Shown here piece by piece: positions 9,088 to 18,866 of a DNA stretch of 64,000 nucleotides. Below the pieces are notes generated by a model. The model was not told where the DNA came from. It made no database searches and saw only the letters and a list, made by a program, of their open reading frames with translations. Position 1 is the stretch's first letter; every line of letters begins with the position of its first letter. Origin of the DNA: Nitrosomonas communis (GTDB lineage Bacteria > Pseudomonadota > Gammaproteobacteria > Burkholderiales > Nitrosomonadaceae); NCBI RefSeq assembly GCF_001007935.1, contig NZ_CP011451.1, forward strand, positions 3,720,001-3,784,000, given 5' to 3'. A program made the translations under genes and the position numbers.

Positions 9088-11766
9088 TCAAAGCTGTTTG
9101 ACGATGTGCTTAACGGCAGCGTCTTCCTCGCTAGTACTGACTTTGAATCCCAGTTTGCGTACTAACTCCAGCATAAATTGATTGGTTGCCAATACTTCTC
9201 CTTCCATGGTTTTAATTTCCTTGGCACGAGCCGCATCGAACAGGCAATTCATGAGTTTATTGCCAATACCTCTTCTCTGCCATTCATCTGCTACCACAAG
9301 CGCGAATTCACAGGAATAGCCATCAGCACTGGCCACATAGCGACATACACCTAGCTCCTTTTCCTGATTATCCTGTTTGAGCACGGCAATCAATGCCATT
9401 TCTCGGTGATAATCAATTTGCGTAAAGTGCAGAAGTGTATTTTGTGAGAGCTCCTTCAACGCATCCATAAAACGAGAATATTTTGATTCATCCGATAAGC
9501 CTCGTACAAATTCCTGCTCGATTTGTGCATCCTCCGAGCAAATCGGACGTATCATCAGGTCGGTACCATCTGGTAACTGCCAGTACGTAATCAGGTGAGT
9601 GGGATAAGGGTGGATCGCCATGTGCGCATAGCGGTCGACAGAAGGGGGCAGATAATCCACGACCATACGCGCATCCACCGCGCAGGCACCGCTTTCATCG
9701 ACAATTAAAGGATTGATATCCATTTCCTTGATCCAGGGAAGTTCACATACCATTTCTGAAACGTGCAAAAGTATGCTTTCAAGCTCCTCCATATTGATGG
9801 GTGGCATATTACGGAAGGCCGAAAGAAGTTTGGAAATACGAGTGCGTCGAATCATATTTTTAGCCAAAAAATTGTTAAGTGGTGGAAGCGCAACCGCGCG
9901 GTCACCCATCGCTTCAACGAGTACTCCTCCTGCTCCGAAAGTAATAACAGGGCCAAATACCGGATCAGTGATGACCCCGATCATCAATTCCCGACCATTG
10001 GATTTGATCACCATCGGCTCAACGACGATACCGTCAATCCTAGCATTGGGATTTTTCTTTTGCACCGACTGGATAATGTCGTGATAGGCTGACCGGACTG
10101 CCTGTGCATTACCGAGGTTGAGACGTATTCCACCTGAGTCTGACTTATGCGAAATATCAGGGGAATTGATTTTCATAGCGACAGGCAGGCCTAGTTCTTC
10201 AGCAATTAATAAAGCTTCGTGAGGGGTACGTGCTACCATGGATTTGGCAATAGGAATATGAAATGCTGTCAAAATCGCTTTGGATTCCATTTCATTCAGG
10301 ACTTTACGGTGATCTGCCAATACACTTTCAATCAATAAGCGGGCACCTTCTTTATCCGGTATACTGCGTTGAGATATTGGGCATGGTGTCTGCATGAGCA
10401 GCTTTTGATTCTGATAATAAGTAGAAATGAAGGAAAATACTTCAACGGCGGGTTCTGGTGTACGGAAAGTGGATATCTTTGCCTGGTTGAAGAGCTGTCT
10501 GCTTTCAGCCACTTGTTCCTCTCCCATCCAGCATGCGATAAGCGGCTTGTCAAACTTACCAGCGATTTCAATAACCGCTTGCGCCACCTCCAGTGGTTGA
10601 GTCATCGCTTGCGGTGTTAGTATTACTAGCACACCATCCACACCCTCATCCTGCATACAATATGTGACAGCATGACGATAACGTTCTGCAGTTGCGTCAC
10701 CGATGATATCGAGCGGATTACTATGCGACCAGGTAGCTGGTAACACTGCATTTAATTGGGTTAATGTATTTTCAGACAGTGTAGCAATAGTCACCCCCAA
10801 CTCAACAGCCCGGTCAGTCGCCATGACACCGGGCCCACCCCCATTCGTTACAATCGCTAACCGATTGCCGCGCGGGCAGATATGAGTCGAGAGGGCTTTG
10901 GCTGCAGAAAATAATTGCACGATCGTATCAACGCGTACAACACCTGCGCGTTGCAAGGCAGCATCGAATACATCATCCGCTCCAACCAGTGCACCCGTAT
11001 GGGAAAATACCGCTTTAGTGCCGGCTTCATGGCGACCTGCTTTGACGATGAAGATAGGCTTGACTCTAGCCGCCGCACGCAGCGCGCTGATAAAGCTGCG
11101 AGCGTGCTGAATACCCTCGATATAGAGTAGAATACTTTGAGTATGTGGGTCAATTGCGAGGTAATCGAGTATCTCACCAAAATCCATCCCTGCTGCAGCA
11201 CCCAAGGATATAATACTGGAGAAACCAACATCATTGGGTCGCGCCCAGTCCATAATTGCAGTGCAAAAAGCTCCAGATTGAGAAATTAACGCCAACCCAC
11301 CAGCTTTTGCCCTTCCCTTACTGAAGGTGGCATTCAACCCTGTCTCCGGACAGAGAATGCCAAGACAGTTAGGGCCAATGAGCCGCATACCATAACGCCG
11401 TGCATTTTCTACTATAGCACGTTCCAGCGCAGCGCCTTGTGGCCCGGTTTCACTAAAACCTGCCGACAACACCAAGGCAAAACGCACACCGTGCTTACCA
11501 CACATCTCAATAATATTAGGCACGGTTGCTGCGCGTGTGATGATGACAGCCAGATCAACTGTTCCCTCAATCTGCTCAATGCCGGCATAGGCATGCTGAC
11601 CTTGGATTTCAGGGTGGTTCGGGTTGACTGCATAGAGCTTGCCCTGATAACCGCTTTCAAGCATGTTTTTAAACACGACTCCTCCAACGGAATCTATACG
11701 GTTACTCGCACCAATCACGGCTACCGATCGAGGGGAAAAAAGTGGACTGAGATAATGTATGTTCAT
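9088..11766 (-). CDS. ADP-forming acyl-CoA synthetase / GNAT acetyltransferase fusion (Pat/PatZ-like)
   Basis: 892 aa from the ATG at 11766, which has GGGAG nine bases upstream. Domain order: CoA-binding Rossmann domain (SVAVIGASN, residues 14-22), succinyl-CoA-ligase-like domain with ISQSGAF and SHTGALVG (His256), ATP-grasp domain (about 480-700, IPIAKSMV, GLPVAMKI), and a C-terminal GNAT domain (about 730-890) with the acetyl-CoA loop RRGIGNKL. This is the layout of bacterial protein lysine acetyltransferases that silence acetyl-CoA synthetase (Salmonella Pat, E. coli PatZ). If my alignment is right, the His of the SHTG motif, catalytic in true ADP-forming synthetases, is kept here, so ligase activity may remain. 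It is divergent from a permease and HDAC-like gene. Confidence 0.92.
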   Translation of the reverse strand: MNIHYLSPLFSPRSVAVIGASNRIDSVGGVVFKNMLESGYQGKLYAVNPNHPEIQGQHAYAGIEQIEGTVDLAVIITRAATVPNIIEMCGKHGVRFALVLSAGFSETGPQGAALERAIVENARRYGMRLIGPNCLGILCPETGLNATFSKGRAKAGGLALISQSGAFCTAIMDWARPNDVGFSSIISLGAAAGMDFGEILDYLAIDPHTQSILLYIEGIQHARSFISALRAAARVKPIFIVKAGRHEAGTKAVFSHTGALVGADDVFDAALQRAGVVRVDTIVQLFSAAKALSTHICPRGNRLAIVTNGGGPGVMATDRAVELGVTIATLSENTLTQLNAVLPATWSHSNPLDIIGDATAERYRHAVTYCMQDEGVDGVLVILTPQAMTQPLEVAQAVIEIAGKFDKPLIACWMGEEQVAESRQLFNQAKISTFRTPEPAVEVFSFISTYYQNQKLLMQTPCPISQRSIPDKEGARLLIESVLADHRKVLNEMESKAILTAFHIPIAKSMVARTPHEALLIAEELGLPVAMKINSPDISHKSDSGGIRLNLGNAQAVRSAYHDIIQSVQKKNPNARIDGIVVEPMVIKSNGRELMIGVITDPVFGPVITFGAGGVLVEAMGDRAVALPPLNNFLAKNMIRRTRISKLLSAFRNMPPINMEELESILLHVSEMVCELPWIKEMDINPLIVDESGACAVDARMVVDYLPPSVDRYAHMAIHPYPTHLITYWQLPDGTDLMIRPICSEDAQIEQEFVRGLSDESKYSRFMDALKELSQNTLLHFTQIDYHREMALIAVLKQDNQEKELGVCRYVASADGYSCEFALVVADEWQRRGIGNKLMNCLFDAARAKEIKTMEGEVLATNQFMLELVRKLGFKVSTSEEDAAVKHIVKQL

Positions 11767-11954
11767 TGAATGATCTCCCAAACCTTAACATTCCTGGCGG
11801 CAGTATAAAAGTTTCTTTTCGAATATCGGTCATACCAGACTGATCTCGCTCTTAAGCGCCTATTTTATTCTTATAGTAGCACCATTTCTTGTACACTATT
11901 CTGCATAGAATTTAGAGTAATTAAAAATATACGATTAATTTAAAGGGGGAATTC

Positions 11955-13520
11955 ATGATCTTCTGGCGCGTAAAATCGCTAGATACCATTTTGGCTACAG
12001 CCGAAAAGAGAAGCCTTCACCGCTCGCTGGGAGTATGGCAACTGACACTCTTGGGCGTAGGCGCCATCATCGGAACCGGTATCTTCGTTTTGACTGCTGA
12101 AGCCGCACAGAAAGCAGGCCCCGGTATGATGATTGCCTTCATCATCGCTGGCTTTGTGTGTGCCGTGGCGGCACTTTGCTATTCTGAGCTTTCTTCAATG
12201 GTGCCTGTATCCGGCTCTGCTTATACCTACTCCTATGCGGTATTGGGTGAATTTGTAGCATGGATGGTAGGCTGGGCATTAATCCTTGAATATTCCGTCG
12301 CTGCTAGCGCAGTTGCTGTAGGCTGGTCCGGCTATTTTGTTGGACTATTAAATAATTCTCTTGGTATTGAAATTCCCTTTGCTCTGGCAAATGGCCCCTT
12401 TGCCGGCGGAATGATCAATTTGCCAGCAGTGGTCATTTGTTTGCTGATTGTGGGTCTGCTTGTCATCGGTACGCGCGAAAGTGCCGCGTTCAATGCCGCG
12501 CTGGTGGCGGTCAAAATTGTTGCCCTTACAGCTTTTATCGCGCTGGCACTGCCTGTCGCTGAGCTGGAAAATTTCCAGCCGTTCTTGCCGTTAGGTACCT
12601 CTGGAGTGGTCGCGGCAGCTGCTTCTATTTTTTTCGCCTATGTTGGTTTTGATGCCGTCTCGACTGCTGCAGAGGAAACGAAAGATCCGCAACGCAATAT
12701 CCCCCTCGCTCTCATCGGCTCACTGGCGATCTGCACCTTATTCTATCTTCTGGTATCAGCCGGCGTGATCGGTGCAATTGGGGCACAGCCATTGACAGAT
12801 GCTAGCGGTCGTGGTCTTATGCCTGGCTCATTAGCATTGGCCGAGCGATGCCAGTCACTTGCCGCTCTCGGACAGCAGCCCATTGTGTGCTCACGTGAAG
12901 CGCTCGCGCATGTACTGCGTGAAATCGGCTGGGAAAAAATCGGCAATCTGCTTGGCCTGGCCGCTTTTCTGGCATTGCCTTCGGTTATCCTGATGATGCT
13001 GTTTGGTCAGACGCGCATCTTTTTTGTGATGTCTCGTGATGGCCTGCTGCCGGAAGTACTGAGCCGCATCCATGCACGGTTCAAAACACCGCACATTGTC
13101 ACCATGATCACCGGTATCGGAGTAACGTTTGCCGCTGCTTTCCTACCGGTTGGCAAACTCGCGGATATTTCCAATTCTGGCACATTGTTTGCTTTTCTGG
13201 TTGTGGCACTGGCCGTCATGATTTTGCGCATCAAAGATAAAGATCGTGACAGGCCTTTCAAGACACCAGCCGTTTGGGTGGTAGGACCTCTCGCAATTGT
13301 TGGCTGCATAACGCTCTTTCTCTTTCTGCCAGCTGATGCCAAACTGGTATTCCCGATCTGGACGGGAATCGGCTTGATTGTCTATTTTCTATATGGTTAC
13401 CGGAAAAGCCATGTAGCATTACACATTAAAACATCCGCTGGTGGTGAAAACCTCATCGAACCGATTCGTCCGCTTGCGGATTACCGAGATGGCTTTAAGT
13501 CGCTTAAGCAAAAGGATTAA
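11955..13520 (+). CDS. APC-family amino-acid permease (cationic amino-acid transporter-like)
   Basis: 521 aa with about 12 hydrophobic segments, preceded by a strong GGGGG ribosome site. Signature regions of the amino acid-polyamine-organocation superfamily are visible: GVGAIIGTGIFVL in TM1, and FFAYVGFDAVSTAAEE with KDPQRNIP in the TM6 region. The overall layout resembles bacterial YfnA/CAT-type transporters, which move cationic or neutral amino acids across the inner membrane. An unusually long extracytoplasmic loop lies around residues 275-325 (two Cys). It is followed after 29 bp by the HDAC-like gene and is probably cotranscribed. A role in arginine/ornithine uptake, linked to the arginase and OCD genes nearby, is attractive but inferred. 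Confidence 0.92.
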   Translation: MIFWRVKSLDTILATAEKRSLHRSLGVWQLTLLGVGAIIGTGIFVLTAEAAQKAGPGMMIAFIIAGFVCAVAALCYSELSSMVPVSGSAYTYSYAVLGEFVAWMVGWALILEYSVAASAVAVGWSGYFVGLLNNSLGIEIPFALANGPFAGGMINLPAVVICLLIVGLLVIGTRESAAFNAALVAVKIVALTAFIALALPVAELENFQPFLPLGTSGVVAAAASIFFAYVGFDAVSTAAEETKDPQRNIPLALIGSLAICTLFYLLVSAGVIGAIGAQPLTDASGRGLMPGSLALAERCQSLAALGQQPIVCSREALAHVLREIGWEKIGNLLGLAAFLALPSVILMMLFGQTRIFFVMSRDGLLPEVLSRIHARFKTPHIVTMITGIGVTFAAAFLPVGKLADISNSGTLFAFLVVALAVMILRIKDKDRDRPFKTPAVWVVGPLAIVGCITLFLFLPADAKLVFPIWTGIGLIVYFLYGYRKSHVALHIKTSAGGENLIEPIRPLADYRDGFKSLKQKD

Positions 13521-13549
13521 CTACTTACTGCAAGCATAGGAAGCAATTG

Positions 13550-14473
13550 ATGCAGACAGCCTATATTACCCATTCCGCGTGCCTTAAACATAGCATGGGA
13601 TCTGATCATCCAGAGTCGCCAGCCAGACTGAGAGCGATTGAAGACCAATTGATTGCATCAGGTATTTTTCCGCTGTTGCAGCAACACCAGGCACCCTGTG
13701 TAACGCCTCAACAACTCGCGCGGGTACATTCGGAAAGCTATCTCAAATCCATTGAAACAGTTGCGCCACAACATGGATTGATCAGTCTGGATGCGGATAC
13801 CTTTATGAACCCTTTTACGCTGGAAGCGGCATACCGCGCAGCCGGTGCCGTAGTGCTGGGCACAGACCTCGTGATGACCGGTAAGGTAGAAAATGCGTTT
13901 TGTAATATCCGCCCGCCCGGCCATCATGCTACCCATGATCGGGCCATGGGTTTCTGCTTTTTTAATAATGTCGCGGTCGGTGTTGCGCACGCCTTGACAC
14001 AATATGAACTGAAGCGAGTCGCGATCGCAGATTTCGATGTCCATCACGGCAATGGCACCGAAGATATTTTCAAATATGACCCTCGCGTCATGCTTTGTTC
14101 TACTTTTCAGCACCCATTTTATCCGTTTTGTGGCGCGGATAGCAGCAGCGCTCACATCATCAACGTACCGCTTGCTGCAGGTACAAATCATCTGGTTTTT
14201 CGCACTGCCGTTACCCAGTATTGGTTACCAGCACTGGAAAGCTTCCAGCCAGAAATAATTTTTATTTCTGCAGGCTTCGATGCCCACCGAGAAGATGATA
14301 TGGCTCATCTGAATCTGATCGAATCGGACTATTCCTGGGTCACTGAACAAATTAAAATGATCGCTGGCAAATATGCCCAGAAACGCATTGTCTCTGTGCT
14401 CGAAGGCGGCTATGCGCTGCATGCGCTCGGTAGAAGCGCTACCGCCCATATTAAGGTATTATGTGGATTGTAA
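13550..14473 (+). CDS. Histone deacetylase-like Zn-dependent amidohydrolase
   Basis: 307 aa; the ATG at 13550 (AGGA upstream) is preferred over the TTG three bases earlier. Class II HDAC-family motifs appear in order: HPESPARLRAIE near the start, RPPGHHAT with the catalytic His pair (about residue 126), GFCFFNNVAVG, the zinc site DFDVHHGNGTE (Asp, His), FISAGFDAH with the second zinc Asp, and the terminal LEGGY with the catalytic Tyr. Bacterial homologues deacetylate acetyl-lysine, acetylpolyamines (AphA) or acetoin-pathway proteins (AcuC). Its position next to an amino-acid permease and near a Pat-like acetyltransferase suggests protein or polyamine deacetylation. Confidence 0.93.
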   Translation: MQTAYITHSACLKHSMGSDHPESPARLRAIEDQLIASGIFPLLQQHQAPCVTPQQLARVHSESYLKSIETVAPQHGLISLDADTFMNPFTLEAAYRAAGAVVLGTDLVMTGKVENAFCNIRPPGHHATHDRAMGFCFFNNVAVGVAHALTQYELKRVAIADFDVHHGNGTEDIFKYDPRVMLCSTFQHPFYPFCGADSSSAHIINVPLAAGTNHLVFRTAVTQYWLPALESFQPEIIFISAGFDAHREDDMAHLNLIESDYSWVTEQIKMIAGKYAQKRIVSVLEGGYALHALGRSATAHIKVLCGL

Positions 14474-14851
14474 GTTGGTTAAAAGCCGCATCCGGCACTT
14501 CAGCATAAGAATCTTCTCTTGGATTGTGCGATGCTAACTCTGCAGCCAAATCGCAAACACTCTTGCAACATCAACTTTTGAGTATCATCAGCTGAAAATT
14601 AGCCCAATAAATGACTCGAGCTAGTCGAATTTATCTCTGGTTGGCAAAGACTACCTGGCTGAACATGCCATTGAGCTCCAATAAGAAGTCATCCCTGAAA
14701 ATTTCTTTCAAGGATGGCTAATTAAACCTGCATCCAAGCACCAAACTATCATTAAATTTTTTTACCAAGACTGTTTTACATTGAAATATTCTGGAATTCT
14801 CTGCACAGAAGTCGCGCAAAGCAGATTATTCATTGACAACTTATCATAAAT
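14474..14851. other. 378-bp spacer between convergent genes
   Basis: Contains an imperfect 11-bp hairpin (14690-14700 with 14706-14716, CATCCCTGAAA/TTTCAAGGATG) but no T-run, so it is not a convincing terminator. Nothing else recognised. Confidence 0.5.
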
Positions 14852-16114
14852 TTAATCATTTAAGCTTGCTTCTAAAGTTGTATTTGGTGGTTCCAAGCGC
14901 CGTTCATCCCACAATGGCACACCAAATACATCGTGAATAAAGTAATAAGTAACCGGAACACCCAGTATCATTCCCCACAGGCCAAAGCTGTGGTAAGCAA
15001 TCAGTAAAATGATTAATACCAGCACCGGATTGAGTTTGAAGTGTTTACCATAGATTAAAGGATTAAGTCCATAGGCCTCAATAATATGAATAACGGTAAT
15101 CATCACTACAATTGCTAAGGCCAGAGTCAATCCACCCGTATTCAATGCAATCAGCACCATCGGTGTAGTAGAGATAAACACGCCCAGTACTGGAATAAAG
15201 CTGCACACGAACACAATCAAAGATAAAAGTGCAACGGAAGGAATCCCAAGTATGATCAGGCCTATCAGAGTTAAGAAAGTATTCACACATGCGATCATTG
15301 CCTGTGCCTGAATAGCTCGGCCAATTACATAGGCAAAGCGGACTACCGGCTGTGCAGTTTCCTGATAAAAATCACGCAAGCGTGAATCATGCAAACTTTT
15401 CATCAAATCTCCCAGGCGAACGCTATCAAACAGGATCAGGAAACTGAATAACAGAGCCAGCAGCATCGTACCGGTGGCTTGATAGAAATGATTGATAAGT
15501 TTAGGCACTTGCTCACGAGCTTTATCCATCTGTTTAGTCATCAAGGAATCAATGAGCAGTTCGGCTTCCTTATCGTAGTATTTTTTCAGCTTCTCCTGCA
15601 TCTTTTCCGTCATGCTGCTATCTTCTTTATTTTCAGCGTCTTCCGGCTGCTCGACCTCAGAAAGATTGATGGTTCTCTTGAACAAATTAAGTTCTCTATC
15701 AATAACTTTTTGAGTATCTTCATTCAGTATGCTTCGGATATAACCGTGCAAAGAGCGTTCTATACCAGGATATTTACTGCCAATATCTTGTTTTAGTTCC
15801 AGCAGCTTCAACTGCAGTTCACTAAGGTTATTCATAAAACGACTGGCTTCACCGATCACACTGGGTGTGACATAGTGGAAAAAGCTTCCCAACCCTACCA
15901 GAAAAAAGATATATACCAACGCCAGAGAGAAGCGGTAAGACAGTTTCAATTTATTCTGGCCGAGGCGAATCAGAGGTGTAGCAATAAATGCAAGAACAAA
16001 GGTGATAAAAATCAGTCCAAAAAAGTCACGCAATAACCAAAGCAAACCGATCAGGATGAGCCAGATCAATATGCGGCGGTTAGCTTCATAAAAACTATCC
16101 AAGCTGAATGGCAT
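14852..16114 (-). CDS. AI-2E family transporter (PerM/YdiK-type membrane protein)
   Basis: 420 aa. Three to four hydrophobic segments at the N-terminus (LIWLILIGLLWLLRDFFGL), a hydrophilic charged middle (about residues 90-215) and a C-terminal bundle with the family motif LGIPSVALLSLIVFVCSFIPVLG and a NPLIYGKHFKLNPVLVL block. This is the UPF0118/AI-2E exporter fold. Members have been linked to autoinducer-2 export, Na+/H+ antiport and organic-anion efflux, so substrate is open. The charged middle carries an insertion rich in Glu/Lys (EDAENKEDSSMTEKMQEKL), longer than in typical ~350-residue members. Confidence 0.9.
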   Translation of the reverse strand: MPFSLDSFYEANRRILIWLILIGLLWLLRDFFGLIFITFVLAFIATPLIRLGQNKLKLSYRFSLALVYIFFLVGLGSFFHYVTPSVIGEASRFMNNLSELQLKLLELKQDIGSKYPGIERSLHGYIRSILNEDTQKVIDRELNLFKRTINLSEVEQPEDAENKEDSSMTEKMQEKLKKYYDKEAELLIDSLMTKQMDKAREQVPKLINHFYQATGTMLLALLFSFLILFDSVRLGDLMKSLHDSRLRDFYQETAQPVVRFAYVIGRAIQAQAMIACVNTFLTLIGLIILGIPSVALLSLIVFVCSFIPVLGVFISTTPMVLIALNTGGLTLALAIVVMITVIHIIEAYGLNPLIYGKHFKLNPVLVLIILLIAYHSFGLWGMILGVPVTYYFIHDVFGVPLWDERRLEPPNTTLEASLND

Positions 16115-16897
16115 TATTTAGATTATTTGAGTAGTTATTATTCGGGTAGATTTGATCAAAATTCATTTAATCAAAAAGTAATTTACAACATAAGGATGAA
16201 TACTTTTTCTATGCAAGTATAAAGTATAATAACGCGGCAAGATATCTGTCGGTTATTGGTTGGTTATATGTTTTCGCATAAATAATGCTTTCAATCTCAT
16301 CTTCGGGAATGTCGATTCTATCGAAAGCTTGACCGCATGTAGACTAAAGATTGCTAGTCTAGCAAACCGTGCTATTCATCCAATGCACAACCAGATAGAA
16401 CGATCATCGTAAATTCTATCTGCCCAACCATCACATACCCTTTCTCTACTGTTCAGCAATATCACCTGTCCGATGGGACAATGAGTATAAACATTTAATT
16501 CTTATAGGCTAGCAGATCAATCAAATAAAGTTTAGGGCACTGATCTTTCTAGCTTTACTCAATATACCAACCAGGCTTAGTATTTTATGAATCTAATCTA
16601 GTTCGAGCCTTGCCTAATCAATATACGTTCTGTCATAAATACTGCATATTGAAGGTGTGAGTATGGTCTCAAGGAGAAGTCAATAACTATGTCACTCAAT
16701 CTCACGACTTTTATTCAAGAGTTGATCTAATTTATTTTTCTGATTATTTTTTACTTTATTGATTCGATAGAACTTTAGTCAATGCACTAACTAGTGCCAA
16801 ATGCTATAAATCAACAGTTCAGGCCTTGTCTAATCAAATCAATGCGCATGCTGCTCACAAAAAATTGTATATTTTCTGTAGGCGCAAGGAGGAACAA
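16115..16897. other. 783-bp intergenic stretch
   Basis: AT-rich, no supported gene. The 16826-16897 extension of the downstream frame lacks a ribosome site. It contains two near-identical 21-bp direct repeats (16601-16621 and 16817-16837). A non-coding RNA or complex promoter is possible but not shown. Confidence 0.5.
16601..16837. repeat. Pair of 21-bp direct repeats, GTTCRRGCCTTGYCTAATCAA
   Basis: Copies at 16601-16621 and 16817-16837 match at 18 of 21 bases and are 216 bp apart. The second copy lies about 60 bp upstream of the membrane protein start. They may be regulator sites or the edges of a small duplication. Confidence 0.5.
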
Positions 16898-17473
16898 ATG
16901 TTAATGTCATCTAATCACACTGCCTTTAGACAGTCCATGGCACTCAATATCACTGTGTTCAGGCAATTTATGGCCACTATTTTCTCTGTTATTTTTTTCC
17001 TAGTGGCGTTAATACTTACTTTTCTCACCGGAGAAGCCCTTTATCAAGGATTCGTAGGCAATATTGGACTGGTAGAAGCCGTTATTAAATCTATCAACAT
17101 GGCTATTGTCGTACTAGCAATCTTTGAGCTTGGCTTGGTGGTTAATAGGGAATATGGGTGCAAAGAAGGTGAACAAAACCTCATAGTTGTACTCAGACGT
17201 ACAGTGCCTCGTTTTGTTAGTATCGTATGTATCGCGCTTGTTCTTGAAGGGTTATTATTAGTTATCAAGTACAGTCAACTTGGACCGGCAAGCAATCTCA
17301 ATTATTCGGCCATTATAATTATTAGTGCCGCGATACTGCTGGCTGCTCTTGGAATATTTATGCGTTTGACTGACGATAGCCACAACAACCATAACAAAAT
17401 TCTGTTTAATGACAAAAAGATGCAAGCTGACGGTGAATCAATAGGAAATTCACATCATTCTTTAAACCAATAA
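16898..17473 (+). CDS. Inner-membrane protein of unknown function (four predicted TM helices)
   Basis: 191 aa from the ATG at 16898, set by a textbook ribosome site (AAGGAGG five bases upstream) that overrides the longer frame from 16826. Four hydrophobic segments at about 24-50, 62-85, 106-128 and 138-158 with a short loop carrying VVNREYG and a conserved-looking LRRTVPRFVSIVCIALVLEG segment. The C-terminal tail is hydrophilic and rich in Asn, His and Asp. The topology recalls small PsiE-like membrane proteins, but I cannot name the family with confidence. It stands alone, with a family A repeat about 200 bp downstream. Confidence 0.75.
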   Translation: MLMSSNHTAFRQSMALNITVFRQFMATIFSVIFFLVALILTFLTGEALYQGFVGNIGLVEAVIKSINMAIVVLAIFELGLVVNREYGCKEGEQNLIVVLRRTVPRFVSIVCIALVLEGLLLVIKYSQLGPASNLNYSAIIIISAAILLAALGIFMRLTDDSHNNHNKILFNDKKMQADGESIGNSHHSLNQ

Positions 17474-17840
17474 TATCAATCTAGCTGATTTTCTCTTATT
17501 ATGTTGGTTAATGACTGACACATCATTTCACATGATACAGCGGTCGATCCAGGTGCGAGGCAAGTGTTAGATGGCCGCAGGACCAACCTCTGCTACGAAA
17601 AATAACGCCACCTTCGTTACCTGGAACAGCAATCATGCCCTGTAACGGTCTCACTATTCCGGTAAATGGTTCTTCCATTTCCAAATCAAAACAAAAATGA
17701 CGCGAAGGCGAGCCGCAGACAATATCAATAATACCGCAAGGTGAAGCTGACAAAGTTAGTTTTGATTTGGAAATGGAATTATTTAAGCTTAATACTTTTT
17801 ACTGATAGAAAAGCTGATTTGATTTATCGGGAGCCGCACA
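17474..17840. other. 367-bp spacer containing a family A repeat
   Basis: Holds repeat copy 4 (17673-17779) and, left of it, ~200 bp without a supported gene. A minus-strand frame across the repeat is judged spurious. The ocd promoter must lie in or just after the repeat. Confidence 0.5.
17673..17779 (+). repeat. ~107-bp palindrome-ended repeat (family A), copy 4, forward
   Basis: Full-length copy with a few extra bases near the left end (AAATCAAAACAAAAATGACG). The right end is complementary to the left. It lies 61 bp upstream of the ocd start. Confidence 0.9.
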
Positions 17841-18866
17841 ATGAAGGTTATGAGTATTAACGATATCCAAAAACTGATCAAAATTATCGGCTTGAAAGCC
17901 TTCCTTACCAGGCTGATACTATTTCTGGAAAGCGATTTCGCCCGTTGGGACACCTTCCATAAATCTATACGCCATGCGACTTATTTTGCGCACGGCGCTA
18001 TTGAATTGATGCCTTGTGCAAATGAGCAATTCTATGCATTCAAATATGTCAATAGCTATCCCGGCAATACAGCACAAGGTAAATTGAGCGTGATCGGCAT
18101 TGGTCAGTTAAGCGATGCCACCACGGGTTATCCATTGCTACTGAGTGAAATGACCTTGTTGACCGCTTTACGTACGGCAGCAACCGGAGCCTTGGCAGCA
18201 AAGTATTTGGCCAGAGAAGACGCCCGCTCCCTGGCAATGATTGGTACCGGTGCACAGGCGGAATTTCAGGTGATAGCATTTAACAGCCTTTTCCCATTAC
18301 AACAGATACGCTACTTCGATATTGATCCAGCAGCGATGGCTAAATTTTCGCGTAATCTGGCCTCCTATGCTTTTGAGCTGATACCTTGTGCCAATGTAGG
18401 GGAGGCCATTCACAATACCGATATTATTATTACTGCAACGGCAACAACTAGACGGATGAGGTTGTTCGAATTGCAGGATGTCGCAGCAGGCACCCATATT
18501 CACGCCATGGGTGGCGATTCTCCAGGTAAAACCGAATTAAGCCAGACCCTGCTAAAGGCAGCGAAAATCGTGGTTGAATTTATTCCGCAAACACTCAAGG
18601 AAGGTGAAGTACAGCAATGTGATGCAAGCGATATTTATGCTGAATTATGGGAGCTCGTCACCAAGCGCAAACGAGGCAGAGAAAACGCTACTGAAATTAC
18701 CGTATTCGATTCGGTTGGCTTTGCGGTGGAGGATTTCGCAGCGCTGCGTTTAGTATATGAATTGGCTTTAGAGCATCAATTAGGTAGCGAGATCGCGTTG
18801 TTGCCTGAGCCAGATGATCCTAAAGACTTGTTCAGTGTATTAATTCCATTTCTAAATCAAAACTGA
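17841..18866 (+). CDS. ocd: Ornithine cyclodeaminase
   Basis: 341 aa, matching the usual ~350 of bacterial ornithine cyclodeaminase, which converts L-ornithine to L-proline and ammonia with bound NAD+. Visible family blocks: the substrate segment LSEMTLLTALRTAATGALAA (about 100-120), the Rossmann loop GTGAQAEFQ (about 136), the block MGGDSPGKTEL (about 226-236) that carries the catalytic Asp, and the C-terminal DSVGFAVEDFAALR. These are much closer to characterised OCD than the paralogue at 1215-2189. The last seven residues (IPFLNQN) and the TGA are encoded by the start of a family A repeat, so the native C-terminus has been replaced or the repeat was co-opted. The arginase gene faces it, suggesting an arginine-ornithine-proline route. 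Confidence 0.93.
   Translation: MKVMSINDIQKLIKIIGLKAFLTRLILFLESDFARWDTFHKSIRHATYFAHGAIELMPCANEQFYAFKYVNSYPGNTAQGKLSVIGIGQLSDATTGYPLLLSEMTLLTALRTAATGALAAKYLAREDARSLAMIGTGAQAEFQVIAFNSLFPLQQIRYFDIDPAAMAKFSRNLASYAFELIPCANVGEAIHNTDIIITATATTRRMRLFELQDVAAGTHIHAMGGDSPGKTELSQTLLKAAKIVVEFIPQTLKEGEVQQCDASDIYAELWELVTKRKRGRENATEITVFDSVGFAVEDFAALRLVYELALEHQLGSEIALLPEPDDPKDLFSVLIPFLNQN

Noticed and set aside
14690-14716. Imperfect 11-bp hairpin after the HDAC-like gene as a terminator
   Set aside because: No T-run follows on either strand and it lies over 200 bp from the gene end.
17523-17753. 76-codon minus-strand frame through repeat copy 4
   Set aside because: Its N-terminal third is encoded by the repeat and the remainder lacks a start or any motif. 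A decayed fragment cannot be excluded.
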